Source: Bacteroides sp.
GTDB taxonomy: Bacteria; Bacteroidota; Bacteroidia; Bacteroidales; Muribaculaceae
Direction of reading: 5' to 3'
DNA: 64,000 nucleotides
NCBI GenBank assembly: GCA_023666835.1
Contig: JAMPBJ010000002.1
Location: forward strand, 167,187-231,186
Both the position numbers and the translations under genes were made by a program. Shown here piece after piece: positions 32,332-41,342 of this stretch. The notes beneath the pieces are model-generated. The model had not been told where the DNA came from and searched no databases. It saw only the letters and a list, made by a program, of their open reading frames with translations. Each line of letters opens with the position of its first letter. The first letter of the stretch is position 1.

Positions 32332-35205
32332 TTATTCCAACATTCGTTCAAAACTATACATATCCATCAGTATCTGACGCGGTTTTCCGGCTCCGACTTG
32401 CGGACCGACTACACCACAAGCCTCAAGCTGGTCGATGAGCTTTCCAGCACGTGGATACCCGATGTTGAATTTGCGCTGCAGCAGAGATGCCGATCCCATG
32501 CCGGCTTCAATGACGGCACGTCCGGCATCGGCAAACATTTCGTCGCGGTCCGACAGCATGCCTCGTCCGGCACCATCGGAACTGGCAGCAGGTTCTTCGG
32601 GCAACTCGTAGGCCATCGGATATGATTGCTGGCGTGCGATGAACTTGCACATGGCATCGACCTCGTCGGTATCAATAAAGGCGCACTGCACGCGGTCTAT
32701 GACACCGTCGCGCGATATCAGCATGTCACCTCGCCCGATAAGCTGTTCTGCACCCGGACGGTCAATGATGGTGCGGGAGTCGTTCATCTGCGTCACGCGG
32801 AAGGCCATACGGCCCGGGAAGTTGGCCTTGATCACGCCGGTGATGACGTTGACGCTCGGTCGCTGAGTGGCCAGAATCAGGTGAATACCGATGGCTCGTG
32901 CTTTGGCCGCAATACGTGATATGGGCGTCTCGATATCCTTTCCTGCGGTGAGGATGAGGTCGGCAAATTCGTCGATCACAACCACAATGTAGGGCATGAA
33001 GCGGTGTCCCTCGGTGGGGAGTAGTTTGCGCTGTATGAATTTTTGATTGTACTCCTTGATGCTTCGGGTGCCGGCTTTCGACAAGAGGTCGTAGCGGTTT
33101 TCCATCTCGATACACAGCGAGTTGAGAGTGGCAATCACCTTTCCCGGTTCAATGATAATAGGCTCCTCTTCGTCGGGCAATTTGGCCAAGAAGTGTTTCT
33201 CGAGGCACTTGTAGAGTGAAAGCTCCACGCGTTTTGGATCAACGAGCACGAATTTAAGCTCGGCGGGATGCTTCTTATAGAGAAGTGAGGCGATGATGGT
33301 GTTGAGGCCAACGGATTTACCCATACCGGTGGCTCCGGCCACAAGCAGGTGTGGTACCTTGGCGAGGTCGGCCACATAGACTTTGTTGTCGATGGTCGTG
33401 CCCAGTGCGATCGGCAGCTCGGCAGTAGACTCGTGGTAAGCCTGCGATGAGAGGATGGAGCGTATGCTGACAATCTGCGGTTTCTTATTGGGCACTTCCA
33501 TGCCGATGGTCCCTTTTCCCGGGATTGGAGCTATGATGCGTATACCGATGGCCGACAGGCTCAGAGCCATGTCATCGCCAAGGCGTTTGATGGAGGATAC
33601 GCGGGTGCCCTTCTGTGGCACGATTTCATATAATGTGATGGTGGGCCCTACGGTGGCGGAAATGCTCTCTATTTTGATGCCGTAGGCTCCAAGTGTCGAT
33701 ACGATGGTCTGATTGTTTTCTTCTTGTTCCTGTTCGCTGAGTGCAAAGTGGTTTTCGCGCTGTTCGAGAAGATCCAGTTCGGGAAAACGATAGTTGGACA
33801 AGTCGGCGGTCGGATCGTAATAGTCAGATAGATCGTCGGGGTCGTTGGTCGGCACGGCACTGTTGACGGTCGATTCAACAATAGGGGCAGCGGTGGAGAT
33901 GGAGGTCGGTATGTCCTCAAGGGTCATAGCTGCCTGAGTGGTGCCTGATTCTTTTGTATCTGCAGACTCATTGTTGTCGCCGTTGTGATCCGATGTCGTT
34001 GCTGAGGTTTGTGCTTCGTGATCGGGCTGATGTGACTCGAATCTGTTGGCATATCGATCGTTGATGCTCTTTTGCGTTGATGTATGGTTGTTGCTGTCGC
34101 TGACAGTGACGGATATTGGTTTTGCACTATCGTCGTGGAAACCTCGCCCGGACGTGGTAACTATCTCCGATAATTCTGCGCGTGTGTCTGTAGCAGGATG
34201 TTGTGTCTGATCGATTTCTGTTTGCTCAATCGGGTGTATTTCTTCATCTTCCGGTTCAGCCACGGAGCGCTTGCCGTGTGTGGCAGATGTTTTGTCGTCG
34301 TCCATTGCCGATCGGGCAGCTGCCATCGAAGATCGGTAGCGTTCGGCTATCGATGCGCGACGGTTGGCGATGAGTCGGCGCAGGTGGCGCAATGCAGTTC
34401 GGATCGGGCCAATGAATATCAGCACGAGGGCGGCGGCCATCAGTATCGAAACAGCCAAAGCTCCCCACACTGAGGCTGATGATATCAGCACTTCGTTGAC
34501 CCAATAGCCATGCTCGCCTCCCCATAGGGTAGGTGTGGTGATACTATGGGTAAGGAATCCGGCGATGATCGAAACGGCTATTGCAGCTACAAGCGATTTG
34601 AATGTCAGTTGCCAGAATTTAAATCTGTGCAGTCTGACAAGCGAAATGCCCAAAGCGCCGATATAGAATATGACTATGAACCCACCGAGCCCAAGCCATT
34701 TATACATCAGCAAATGCGATAAAAAAGCTCCGACCCATCCGGCAGAGTTGTCAACGCCGTCATGGCTCGCGCTGATCTGGGAGGCTGTGCTGTTGACCAC
34801 TATGCTCTGATCGGCCGAATAGGTCGAAAGATATGATATCGAGGCAATAAGCATGTAGCCCGACAGCAGGATCATGAATATGCCGAAGAAAATACGCAGT
34901 CGTCCGTCGCGGAAGAAGCGCACGGTGGCTTTGATGTTTTCATGTTGCTCCGTAGAGCGTGGAGTGGTATTATGCGTAGTGTCAGTTGCTTTCGAAGTTT
35001 CTTCTGAATTTGTCGGCGTGGTTTCGGCGTCGATGTCGGTTTTCAATCGGCGTGTGCGTCGCTGACGTTCCACCGTAGGAGTCTCGTCGGCGGGTTCGTT
35101 GAATGACGATTCGTCGCCGGTCTGGCGAAGCGACGATGGCGACACCTCATCGTTATTGGAGTGTCGCGTTGGTATGGTGTCACGGTTGAGTTCAAAAGAT
35201 TCCAT
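32332..35205 (-). CDS. ftsK: DNA translocase FtsK
   Basis: A hexameric DNA pump that clears chromosome dimers at the division septum. The 957 aa have four to five N-terminal membrane segments (~105-270), a long low-complexity Ser/Thr/Asp/Glu linker (~290-470) and the motor. The motor has Walker A GATGMGKSVGLN, Walker B VVVIDEFADL, and RPSVNVITGVIKANFPGRMAFRV. The C-terminal gamma winged helix (SLLQRKFNIGYPRAGKLIDQLEACGVVGP) recognises KOPS-type sequences. The unusual feature is an extra ~95-residue hydrophilic stretch before the first membrane segment, rich in Thr and Glu, as seen in several Bacteroidales FtsK. It is the first gene of the ftsK-lolA-trxB run. Confidence 0.97.
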   Translation of the reverse strand: MESFELNRDTIPTRHSNNDEVSPSSLRQTGDESSFNEPADETPTVERQRRTRRLKTDIDAETTPTNSEETSKATDTTHNTTPRSTEQHENIKATVRFFRDGRLRIFFGIFMILLSGYMLIASISYLSTYSADQSIVVNSTASQISASHDGVDNSAGWVGAFLSHLLMYKWLGLGGFIVIFYIGALGISLVRLHRFKFWQLTFKSLVAAIAVSIIAGFLTHSITTPTLWGGEHGYWVNEVLISSASVWGALAVSILMAAALVLIFIGPIRTALRHLRRLIANRRASIAERYRSSMAAARSAMDDDKTSATHGKRSVAEPEDEEIHPIEQTEIDQTQHPATDTRAELSEIVTTSGRGFHDDSAKPISVTVSDSNNHTSTQKSINDRYANRFESHQPDHEAQTSATTSDHNGDNNESADTKESGTTQAAMTLEDIPTSISTAAPIVESTVNSAVPTNDPDDLSDYYDPTADLSNYRFPELDLLEQRENHFALSEQEQEENNQTIVSTLGAYGIKIESISATVGPTITLYEIVPQKGTRVSSIKRLGDDMALSLSAIGIRIIAPIPGKGTIGMEVPNKKPQIVSIRSILSSQAYHESTAELPIALGTTIDNKVYVADLAKVPHLLVAGATGMGKSVGLNTIIASLLYKKHPAELKFVLVDPKRVELSLYKCLEKHFLAKLPDEEEPIIIEPGKVIATLNSLCIEMENRYDLLSKAGTRSIKEYNQKFIQRKLLPTEGHRFMPYIVVVIDEFADLILTAGKDIETPISRIAAKARAIGIHLILATQRPSVNVITGVIKANFPGRMAFRVTQMNDSRTIIDRPGAEQLIGRGDMLISRDGVIDRVQCAFIDTDEVDAMCKFIARQQSYPMAYELPEEPAASSDGAGRGMLSDRDEMFADAGRAVIEAGMGSASLLQRKFNIGYPRAGKLIDQLEACGVVGPQVGAGKPRQILMDMYSFERMLE

Positions 35206-35248
35206 GTGGTTCGCTTTGAATGTGAGAGTGAGATCGGTTGTTGGGGGG

Positions 35249-35896
35249 TCAAAGCCTTTTCAATTCAGCAATGGTGGCCATGGGGTTGGGGGAGGAAAAC
35301 ACGAAATTCCCGGCAACGAGTGTGTCGGCGCCCGCTGCCACCACTTGTGCCCCGGTTTCGAGATTTATACCGCCGTCGATTTCTATTTTTGCATTTGACT
35401 GGTGACGGTCGATCAGGGCGCGCAGCCTACGGGTCTTGTCGATGGTGTTGGCAATGAACTTCTGCCCTCCGAATCCGGGGTTGACCGACATGAGAAGCAC
35501 CATGTCCACATCGCATATGATATCTTCAAGCATCTCGACAGGAGTGGCTGGATTCAACGTGACGGCCGGGCTCATCCCTGCCTGCCTGATCTGCTGAACC
35601 ACACGATGAAGATGCGTGCACGCTTCGTAGTGTACGTTCATAATTGCAGCTCCGCAGTCTCTGACTTGTCCGACGTAGCGCCCGGGGTCCATGATCATTA
35701 GATGCACATCGAGAGGTTTCTGAGCCGAGCGCTGTATGAATTTCATCACCGGGAAACCAAACGATATGTTGGGCACGAACACGCCGTCCATCACATCGAT
35801 GTGGAGCATGTCGGCCTCCGATCGATTGAGCATGTCGATGTCGCGGTCAAGTTGACCGAAATCGGCCGAAAGCAGGGAGGGGGATACTAAAGCCAT
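35249..35896 (-). CDS. rpe: Ribulose-phosphate 3-epimerase
   Basis: Interconverts ribulose 5-phosphate and xylulose 5-phosphate in the pentose phosphate pathway. The 215-aa TIM barrel shows SPSLLSADFGQL at the start, the metal-binding HIDVMDGVFVPNISFG (~32-47), DVHLMIMDPGRYV, VLLMSVNPGFGGQKFI (~132-147) and EIDGGINLETG (~172). All are canonical. It lies 43 bp upstream of ftsK and 6 bp downstream of the DedA gene, so it is probably in the same transcript as DedA. Confidence 0.97.
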   Translation of the reverse strand: MALVSPSLLSADFGQLDRDIDMLNRSEADMLHIDVMDGVFVPNISFGFPVMKFIQRSAQKPLDVHLMIMDPGRYVGQVRDCGAAIMNVHYEACTHLHRVVQQIRQAGMSPAVTLNPATPVEMLEDIICDVDMVLLMSVNPGFGGQKFIANTIDKTRRLRALIDRHQSNAKIEIDGGINLETGAQVVAAGADTLVAGNFVFSSPNPMATIAELKRL

Positions 35897-35902
35897 GGCG
35901 GT

Positions 35903-36571
35903 TTATTTTTTGGGCTTGAAAATATTGTAAAGGATAAAACCTATGCATACCACACCGAGAGCCACGCCGGCCCATGTGAGATATGTGTTGTAATATTCGA
36001 TTTTGGCTAGCAGATCGGCTCGTGGGATGGCGCTGAGGAAGTAGCCCAGAGCGGCAAGAATACCATTCCACACCAATGCTCCAAGCGACGTGTAAAGCAC
36101 GAATTGACCGATGTTCATTCGAGCCAGTCCGGCGGGTATCGAAATGAGCTGTCGCACAGCCGGGATCAACCGGCCTATAAAGGTCGACATCGCCCCGTGC
36201 TTGTCGAAATATGCTTCGGCTTTTTCAACCTTTTGTCTGTTGATCAGGCATATGTGGCCAAACCTGGAGTCAGCAAATCGATACACTATCGGTCGGCCTA
36301 TCCACACCGACAGCCCATAGTTGATCAATGCTCCGGTCAATGCACCTGCGGTGGCAATGATCAACACAAGCCATATGTTGACTTCATGCGAAGTAGACGC
36401 AATATATGCAGCCGGAGGCACGATCACCTCACTGGGGAAGGGAATGAAAGAGCTCTCAATCACCATCAGTCCGAACACAAGTAGGTAAACCATGGCAGCA
36501 TCGGCCGAAAATAATTGTCCGACAATTTCAGCCGGATTGAAAATGGCTGCCGTTATCATCAAGTCGATCAT
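35903..36571 (-). CDS. DedA family (VTT domain) membrane protein
   Basis: A 222-aa inner-membrane protein of the DedA family, several members of which flip undecaprenyl phosphate or phosphatidylethanolamine and support membrane homeostasis. It shows the family motifs FPSEVIVPPAAYIAS (E of the E-x-x-x-P-x-P region, ~48-62), GALIGALINY-type G-rich segment (GALTGALINYGLSVWIGRPIV) and the F-x-G-R-x-x-P-x-x-R motif as FIGRLIPAVRQLISIPAG (~137-154). The C-terminal two helices end with GVVCIGFILYNIFKPKK. The 160-bp spacer to the IS element has no gene. Confidence 0.92.
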   Translation of the reverse strand: MIDLMITAAIFNPAEIVGQLFSADAAMVYLLVFGLMVIESSFIPFPSEVIVPPAAYIASTSHEVNIWLVLIIATAGALTGALINYGLSVWIGRPIVYRFADSRFGHICLINRQKVEKAEAYFDKHGAMSTFIGRLIPAVRQLISIPAGLARMNIGQFVLYTSLGALVWNGILAALGYFLSAIPRADLLAKIEYYNTYLTWAGVALGVVCIGFILYNIFKPKK

Positions 36572-36732
36572 CTCAATTATTTATGCGTTATCAAAAGGTT
36601 TTGTCGAGGCGTTTCAATTGTAGTAAACAATCGAATGTCCCGGAAATCCATCATTTTTGATTCCAAAAGAAAAATTCAGACAAAGTTATCGAAATAAATC
36701 CAATAATCCTATTCAACACCCACCCGATTTTA

Positions 36733-37849
36733 GAGCCTGTTCCATAATATTTGTTAACGATGGGGCGGCCAGTCATTGAGCAGATTTGGTAGGGCGAAGA
36801 AGGAGCAATGGGGCTCCATTGTGACTGATGAGCACTGCCAAAGATGCCAATGAATGGCCGAGGCGAAGGTAACTTCCCTGCGCCCGACAACCCGGTGGCC
36901 TGATTTTGCATAAGGTGAGCTTGGATTGACACTGCTAAATGTCTTTGAGCAATATCACCATAAAGGCAAGTTTAGTCATGGCCGTAGCTGTGTGCAGATA
37001 TTGCTCATAATTTCTCGCCAAGCGCCTAAAATTGTCCAGCCACGATATGGTTCGTTCAACTACCCATCGTCCTTCAAGCGGAACGAACTCAGAGATGCCA
37101 TAATTTGATTTGATGCACCTAACTTCAACGTTCATAGCGCGTTTCATTGCTTCTGCAAGCTTACCTCGATAACCATTATCTGCTTTGACCGAGACGACAG
37201 TCGGAAAATTGTCGCAAGTTTTTTCCAACAGGGAATACGCTGCTTTGGAATCGTGGACGTTTGCCTCAGTAACGGTAACGGCCAACGGAAAACCATTTGA
37301 ATCGACGGCAATGTGGCGTTTGATTCCTTTGATTTTCTTGTTTCCGTCAATGCCTTTTTGTGACCTGGAAAGTTCGCTGCGCGAACTTTGGCTATCAATA
37401 ATTACCACAGTGGGCGAGCCGTTTCTACTTCGCTTTTTCCGCTTAACATGGACCAAATGTTTCAGTAGCGAGTCGAACCATTGGCGTTGAGTCCACGAAC
37501 GAAATGCGTTATATTTCTCCAATGGCCAAAGGAGCGCCGAATCAGCCGCCATTGACACCCCGTTCGCAAAAGATACACAATCCCATATAAATACTTAAAA
37601 TTCAAAGCAATAGTAGTCCTTTTCAGATAGCCACGCAGTCATCGCTTTTGGGTTGAGATCAATAAAGATGCATTATCCATATACGATTATAACGTATTGG
37701 CCACAAAGATATTACCTCTGTCTCGCATCTCGTGGGCAATTTTGACATTGCCGCTCAGTCACAATGGAGCCCCATTGCTCTTCGTGTCAATCCCAAAATC
37801 TCTCCACGATATGCGACCCCATCGTTAACAAATATTATGGAACAGGCTC
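36733..37849 (-). mobile_element. IS5-family insertion sequence, 1117 bp
   Basis: The 33-bp perfect terminal inverted repeats at 36733-36765 and 37817-37849 start GAGCCTGTTCCATAAT. The target duplication is TTA (36730-36732, 37850-37852). A second, subterminal 25-bp perfect inverted repeat lies 71 bp inside each end (36804-36828 with 37755-37779). The only long coding region is a minus-strand DDE transposase that is interrupted. A 44-bp copy of the 36733-side end is found alone at 10149, and a diverged truncated relative at 62690-63052. Confidence 0.92.
36935..37680 (-). pseudogene. IS5-family transposase, broken by a stop and a frameshift
   Basis: The C-terminal 207 codons (36935-37558) read a DDE transposase: VVIIDSQSSR with the first Asp, VKADNGYRGKLAEA with the second, and LEGRWVVERTISWLDNFRRL with the Glu. 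The expected N-terminal half is found in another frame: YGIVYLLRTGCQWRLIRRSF then GHWRNITHF, preceded by MDNASLLISTQKR and an in-frame TGA (complement 37639-37641). Joining them needs a frameshift near 37480-37500 and readthrough of that TGA. I therefore call the transposase inactive, unless frameshifting is programmed as in some IS5 groups, which would still not explain the TGA. The next ORF start is MSMAADSALLW, which has no family support. Confidence 0.75.
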
Positions 37850-37907
37850 TTAGATTTTAATATTACGTTATTATACTGTTTTATGGCTCGGTCACACTAT
37901 GTCTCTG

Positions 37908-38489
37908 CTATAATTCGCTGAACATGGTGCGGTAGAAGGCGGCTTTTTTCTCCAGGGCCAATGGGTAGGCTCGCGAGGTGGAGGGCATGCGCCAGATTTT
38001 TAGACCGTTTGCTGACGTGACGTATTTGCCCATTTTGGGCACTTCGGTGTCGGTCAGGGATGCTACGATCTGCGCCGCTTTCTCACCCGTTGTGGCTATA
38101 GTGTGACACTGTGGCATTTGTTCAAGTAATGCGGCAAGATTGGTTGGCTCCACGATCTCAAGAAATTTGTCGGAGGCATTGTCGTTCAATCGCCTGATGC
38201 GATGGCCGGTGTCGTGGAGTGCTATATGCTCCTGTGTCAGCAGATGCTTGATGGCATCGAGGTCAAAACGTTTTTCTCCTGGTATTTTGAGAGCATTACG
38301 GTCGCCGAGAAATATAAGTCCCATCATTGGCCAAAAGTCGTTGGTGGGATTGGGGTAGTAAAACTCCATCGACCATCGTTTGGGTTGTGGAGGAAAGGTG
38401 CCCATAATCAGGATTTTGGCGCCATCCGGGATGAATGGAGCAAAGGGATGAGTCTCTATGGCGATAGGATCGTTTCCGGTAGGGGACAT
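37908..38489 (-). CDS. Uracil-DNA glycosylase superfamily protein (deoxyinosine glycosylase type)
   Basis: A 193-aa DNA repair enzyme candidate. Motif 1 is seen as ILIMGTFPPQPKRWSMEFYYPNPTNDFWPMMG (GxxP and the FYYPNxxNxFW block typical of UDG families 2/6, ~27-57), and motif 2 region ATTGEKAAQIV near 133 with a C-terminal MPSTSRAYPLALEKK. Such enzymes remove uracil or hypoxanthine from deaminated DNA. It lies just outside the IS element (58 bp) and downstream of the efp terminator on the same strand, so it is monocistronic. Substrate preference cannot be read. Confidence 0.85.
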   Translation of the reverse strand: MSPTGNDPIAIETHPFAPFIPDGAKILIMGTFPPQPKRWSMEFYYPNPTNDFWPMMGLIFLGDRNALKIPGEKRFDLDAIKHLLTQEHIALHDTGHRIRRLNDNASDKFLEIVEPTNLAALLEQMPQCHTIATTGEKAAQIVASLTDTEVPKMGKYVTSANGLKIWRMPSTSRAYPLALEKKAAFYRTMFSEL

Positions 38490-38507
38490 TGGTTGGCTTT
38501 AGTATAA

Positions 38508-38562
38508 AAAACCAAAGCGAGGCCACTTCCCACTTGACTGTGGCATGGTGGCGTCGCTTTGT
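38508..38562 (-). terminator. Rho-independent terminator of efp
   Basis: Outer arms AAAGCGA (38514-38520) and TCGCTTT (38554-38560) with an inner CCAC/GTGG, followed on the minus strand by GGTTTTTTAT. Confidence 0.8.
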
Positions 38563-38584
38563 ATGTTGATTAATCAGATAGTGT

Positions 38585-39151
38585 TTAGGCTTTTACGCGG
38601 CCAATATAAGAACCGTCGCGGGTGTCGACTTCGATCATGTCGCCTTCGTTGACGAAAAGGGGTACTCGGATCTCTGCACCGGTTTCGAGCGTGGCGGGTT
38701 TGAGAGTGTTGGTGGCGGTGTCGCCTTTAAGTCCGGGCTCGGTATATGTGATTTTGAGCACGGTCTTGATGGGCATCTCGGCATAGAGCACGGTCTCGGT
38801 TGATGCGTCGGTTACAACTTCCACGCTGTCGCCTTCTTTCATAAATGATGCACCGGTCACAAGTTCTTTGTTGATAGGTATTTGTTCGAATGTTTCGGTG
38901 TTCATAAAGATGTCGTCGCCACCATCGGCATAAAGATACTGGAACGGACGACGTTCCACGCGCACGTCTTCGAGTTTTTCGCCGATGTTGAAGCGGCGTT
39001 CAATCACGCGGCCGTCAACCACGTCTTTGAGTTTGGTGCGCATAAAGGTGTTGCCTTTGCCGGGTTTTACGTGAAGGAATTCCACGCAAAAATAGAGTCG
39101 GCCATCCATGCGGATGCATGTGCCGTTTTTGATGTCTTGAGCGTTAATCAT
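38585..39151 (-). CDS. efp: Elongation factor P
   Basis: EF-P binds ribosomes stalled at polyproline and promotes peptide bond formation. The 188 aa give the expected three beta-barrel domains. The loop in domain I is VKPGKGNTF with the modifiable Lys32, and the C-terminus ends with the family motif [15 protein letters not shown]. The conserved start is [10 protein letters not shown]. It is monocistronic with its own terminator. A TAATTTTG box (complement 39197-39204) lies 45 bp upstream. No epmA/earP modification gene is present in the window. Confidence 0.97.
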   Translation of the reverse strand: MINAQDIKNGTCIRMDGRLYFCVEFLHVKPGKGNTFMRTKLKDVVDGRVIERRFNIGEKLEDVRVERRPFQYLYADGGDDIFMNTETFEQIPINKELVTGASFMKEGDSVEVVTDASTETVLYAEMPIKTVLKITYTEPGLKGDTATNTLKPATLETGAEIRVPLFVNEGDMIEVDTRDGSYIGRVKA

Positions 39152-39289
39152 TTGACTGTATGTATTTTATTGGTATTCTGAGTGGGTTTGTCAGCGCAAA
39201 ATTACAAAAAAAATCTCTAAGTCTGACATTTAGCCGTCGTTTTTTCGTCAAAATCTGCAGTGCAAAGTCGACCAAATATTGAGGGACTC

Positions 39290-40357
39290 TTATTCGTCAG
39301 GGTAATACTTTGTGATGGGTATTGACCCGGTCAGCACTCCGTAGGCATTGAATGCAAGGCTGTCTAGTTCGTCCTCTCCGGCCCTGACCACAACCGGACC
39401 GATCCAATCGATCCAGTGCCGTAGCTTTTTGACGCAGTATTCACTGTGGGCAATGCCCCCGGTGACGATGATGGCATCCACTTTACCTCGTAGTGCAACC
39501 GATCTGGATCCCACTTCTTTGGCCACAGAATACATCATGGCGTCGAGCGCAAGACGATAGGGTTCGCGCCCGTGTGATGCCTTTTTCGCAATGAGTGCCA
39601 CATCGGTTGAGTTGACCAGCGACGACAATCCGCCTTTGCCGTTTAGCATCTGCTTGATCTCACGTTGGGTGTAGCGCCCGCTGAAACACATGTCGACGAG
39701 CTGATCGGAAGGAATCGTCCCGGCGCGCTCAGGACTGAATGGACCATCGCCGTTGAGGGCGTTGTTGACATCGATCACTTTCCCTTTGCGGTGAGCTCCA
39801 ACAGATATGCCTCCGCCAAGATGCACGAGTATGAGATTGAGATCCTCATAGCGTCGTCCGATCGACCATGCATAGCGACGAGCCACGGCTTTGGTGTTGA
39901 GCGCGTGGAATATAGAACGTCGACGTATCATCCTGATGCCTGTGATCTTGGCCTCGGGCATCATCTCGTCGACCACTTCGGGATCGGCAATATAGGCCGG
40001 ACACCCGATCTGATGTGCTATATCAGCCGCTATCAGTCCACCCAGATTGCATGCGTGCTCGAGTTCGCTGTTGCGCAGATCTTCGATTAGTTTTGAATCC
40101 ACGTTGTAGACACCCGATGGCGTGGGACGTACCAAACCTCCCCGGGCTATTATGGCATCGAATTTCATATCGATCCCGGCTTGCTGCAACGCTTCGATGG
40201 TGGCTTGACGTCGCATATCGAGTTGGTCGTAGACATGGATGAATTGTTTAAGCTGGTCGACCGAATGTGATTTTGTTTCTTTCCAAATCAACTTTCGGTC
40301 GTCGTATACGGCCCACTTCGTAGAGGTGGACCCGGGATTGATGACAAGTATTCTCAT
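39290..40357 (-). CDS. buk: Butyrate kinase
   Basis: Makes ATP and butyrate (or branched-chain acids) from the acyl phosphate produced by Ptb. The 355-aa acetokinase-family protein starts MRILVINPGSTSTKWAVYDD and contains AIIARGGLVRPTPSGVYNVD, ILVHLGGGISVGAHRKGKVIDVNNALNGDGPFSPERAG and IIVTGGIAHSEY, all canonical for butyrate kinases. I chose ATG at complement 40355-40357, where the start overlaps the ptb stop by 4 bp (ATGA). The frame continues upstream to 40597 but within ptb. The butyrate kinase assignment is supported over acetate kinase by length and by the GGLVRP segment. Confidence 0.95.
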   Translation of the reverse strand: MRILVINPGSTSTKWAVYDDRKLIWKETKSHSVDQLKQFIHVYDQLDMRRQATIEALQQAGIDMKFDAIIARGGLVRPTPSGVYNVDSKLIEDLRNSELEHACNLGGLIAADIAHQIGCPAYIADPEVVDEMMPEAKITGIRMIRRRSIFHALNTKAVARRYAWSIGRRYEDLNLILVHLGGGISVGAHRKGKVIDVNNALNGDGPFSPERAGTIPSDQLVDMCFSGRYTQREIKQMLNGKGGLSSLVNSTDVALIAKKASHGREPYRLALDAMMYSVAKEVGSRSVALRGKVDAIIVTGGIAHSEYCVKKLRHWIDWIGPVVVRAGEDELDSLAFNAYGVLTGSIPITKYYPDE

Positions 40358-41253
40358 GTATGGGCGGTGCAGGCAAGAATCAGACTGTAGAATTTGGACT
40401 GTGCACTGTCGGCACGCGACGGTATCACGATGGGAGCCACAGCTCCGCACAGTATTCCGGCCATCGGTGCATGACAGAACAGTGATATGGTTTTGTAGAA
40501 TGTGTTGGCTGAAGCAAGATCGGGAAATATCAGCAGATCGGCGTGACCGCAAACTGCCGATTCGATATGTTTTATGTCGGCGCTTTGGGCATCGCAAGCC
40601 GATTTCACGTCCATCGGACCATCGATCGTCACCCCTTCGCCAAATTTACCATCGGCAGCCATGGCCTTCAGTTTCTCATAGTCGAGCGTATAAGCAAACC
40701 GAGGATTGACCTTTTCGGTGAAATGGATCAACGCCACCTTAGGCCAGCGGATATTGAGTTTTTTCAGCAGTGCCACGTCGTAGCCAATCATTGCCTCGAA
40801 CTGATCGAAATCGGGGTAGGGGATCACGGCGGCATCCGAAAAAAAGATCATTTTGTCGTAGCTGTCGATCTTGGCTGCAGTGACATGGGTCAATACTTTT
40901 CCTTCCGGCAACAGTCCGGTAGCTTTATTGAGTACTGCTTTCAGAAGATTGTCGGTATTGATAGCTCCTTTCATCAGCACATCGGCCCGATGGTTGCGGA
41001 CTAGCTCCACGCCGCGTGCTGCTGCCGTATCGAGGTCGGCAACTACTTCATAGTTCACGCCATCGTATTTGCCGGCCAGGCCTTCAGCCCAAGTTCTGTC
41101 AGCTACGCATACAAGCCGGAATTCAGCCAATTGCATGTCGAGGCAACGCTCCACAACCTCACGGGTGTGGTCGTCGTGCGGTGCAACAACGGCAACGCGT
41201 TTTTTGGGGCGCAATTTTGAAAAATGGTCAATGAGTTCGTCAAACGAGATCAT
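40354..41253 (-). CDS. ptb: Phosphate butyryltransferase
   Basis: Converts butyryl-CoA (or branched acyl-CoA) and phosphate to butyryl phosphate. The 299 aa belong to the PTA_PTB family: KRVAVVAPHDDHTREVVERC near the start, ADVLMKGAINTDNLLKAVLNK (~109-129), LTHVTAAKIDSYDK and a C-terminal AVCGHADLLIFPDLASANTFYK followed by AGILCGAVAPIVIPSRADS. I chose ATG at complement 41251-41253 (MISFDELIDHF). The longer frame includes the upstream divergent region. It is the first gene of a two-gene operon with buk, divergent from clc with an 89-bp spacer. Confidence 0.95.
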   Translation of the reverse strand: MISFDELIDHFSKLRPKKRVAVVAPHDDHTREVVERCLDMQLAEFRLVCVADRTWAEGLAGKYDGVNYEVVADLDTAAARGVELVRNHRADVLMKGAINTDNLLKAVLNKATGLLPEGKVLTHVTAAKIDSYDKMIFFSDAAVIPYPDFDQFEAMIGYDVALLKKLNIRWPKVALIHFTEKVNPRFAYTLDYEKLKAMAADGKFGEGVTIDGPMDVKSACDAQSADIKHIESAVCGHADLLIFPDLASANTFYKTISLFCHAPMAGILCGAVAPIVIPSRADSAQSKFYSLILACTAHT

Positions 41254-41342
41254 GGTATTCTTACGAGATAGTCGATATTTTTTGCAAATATCGCAAAACA
41301 ACACCTAATTTCACCCTCGTTTTAGTTAAAGTAGCTAAACAA

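Noticed and set aside
39290-40357. Buk as a second acetate kinase
   Set aside because: Its length (355 aa), the GGLVRP segment and the coupling to ptb fit butyrate kinase better than the ~400-aa acetate kinases.
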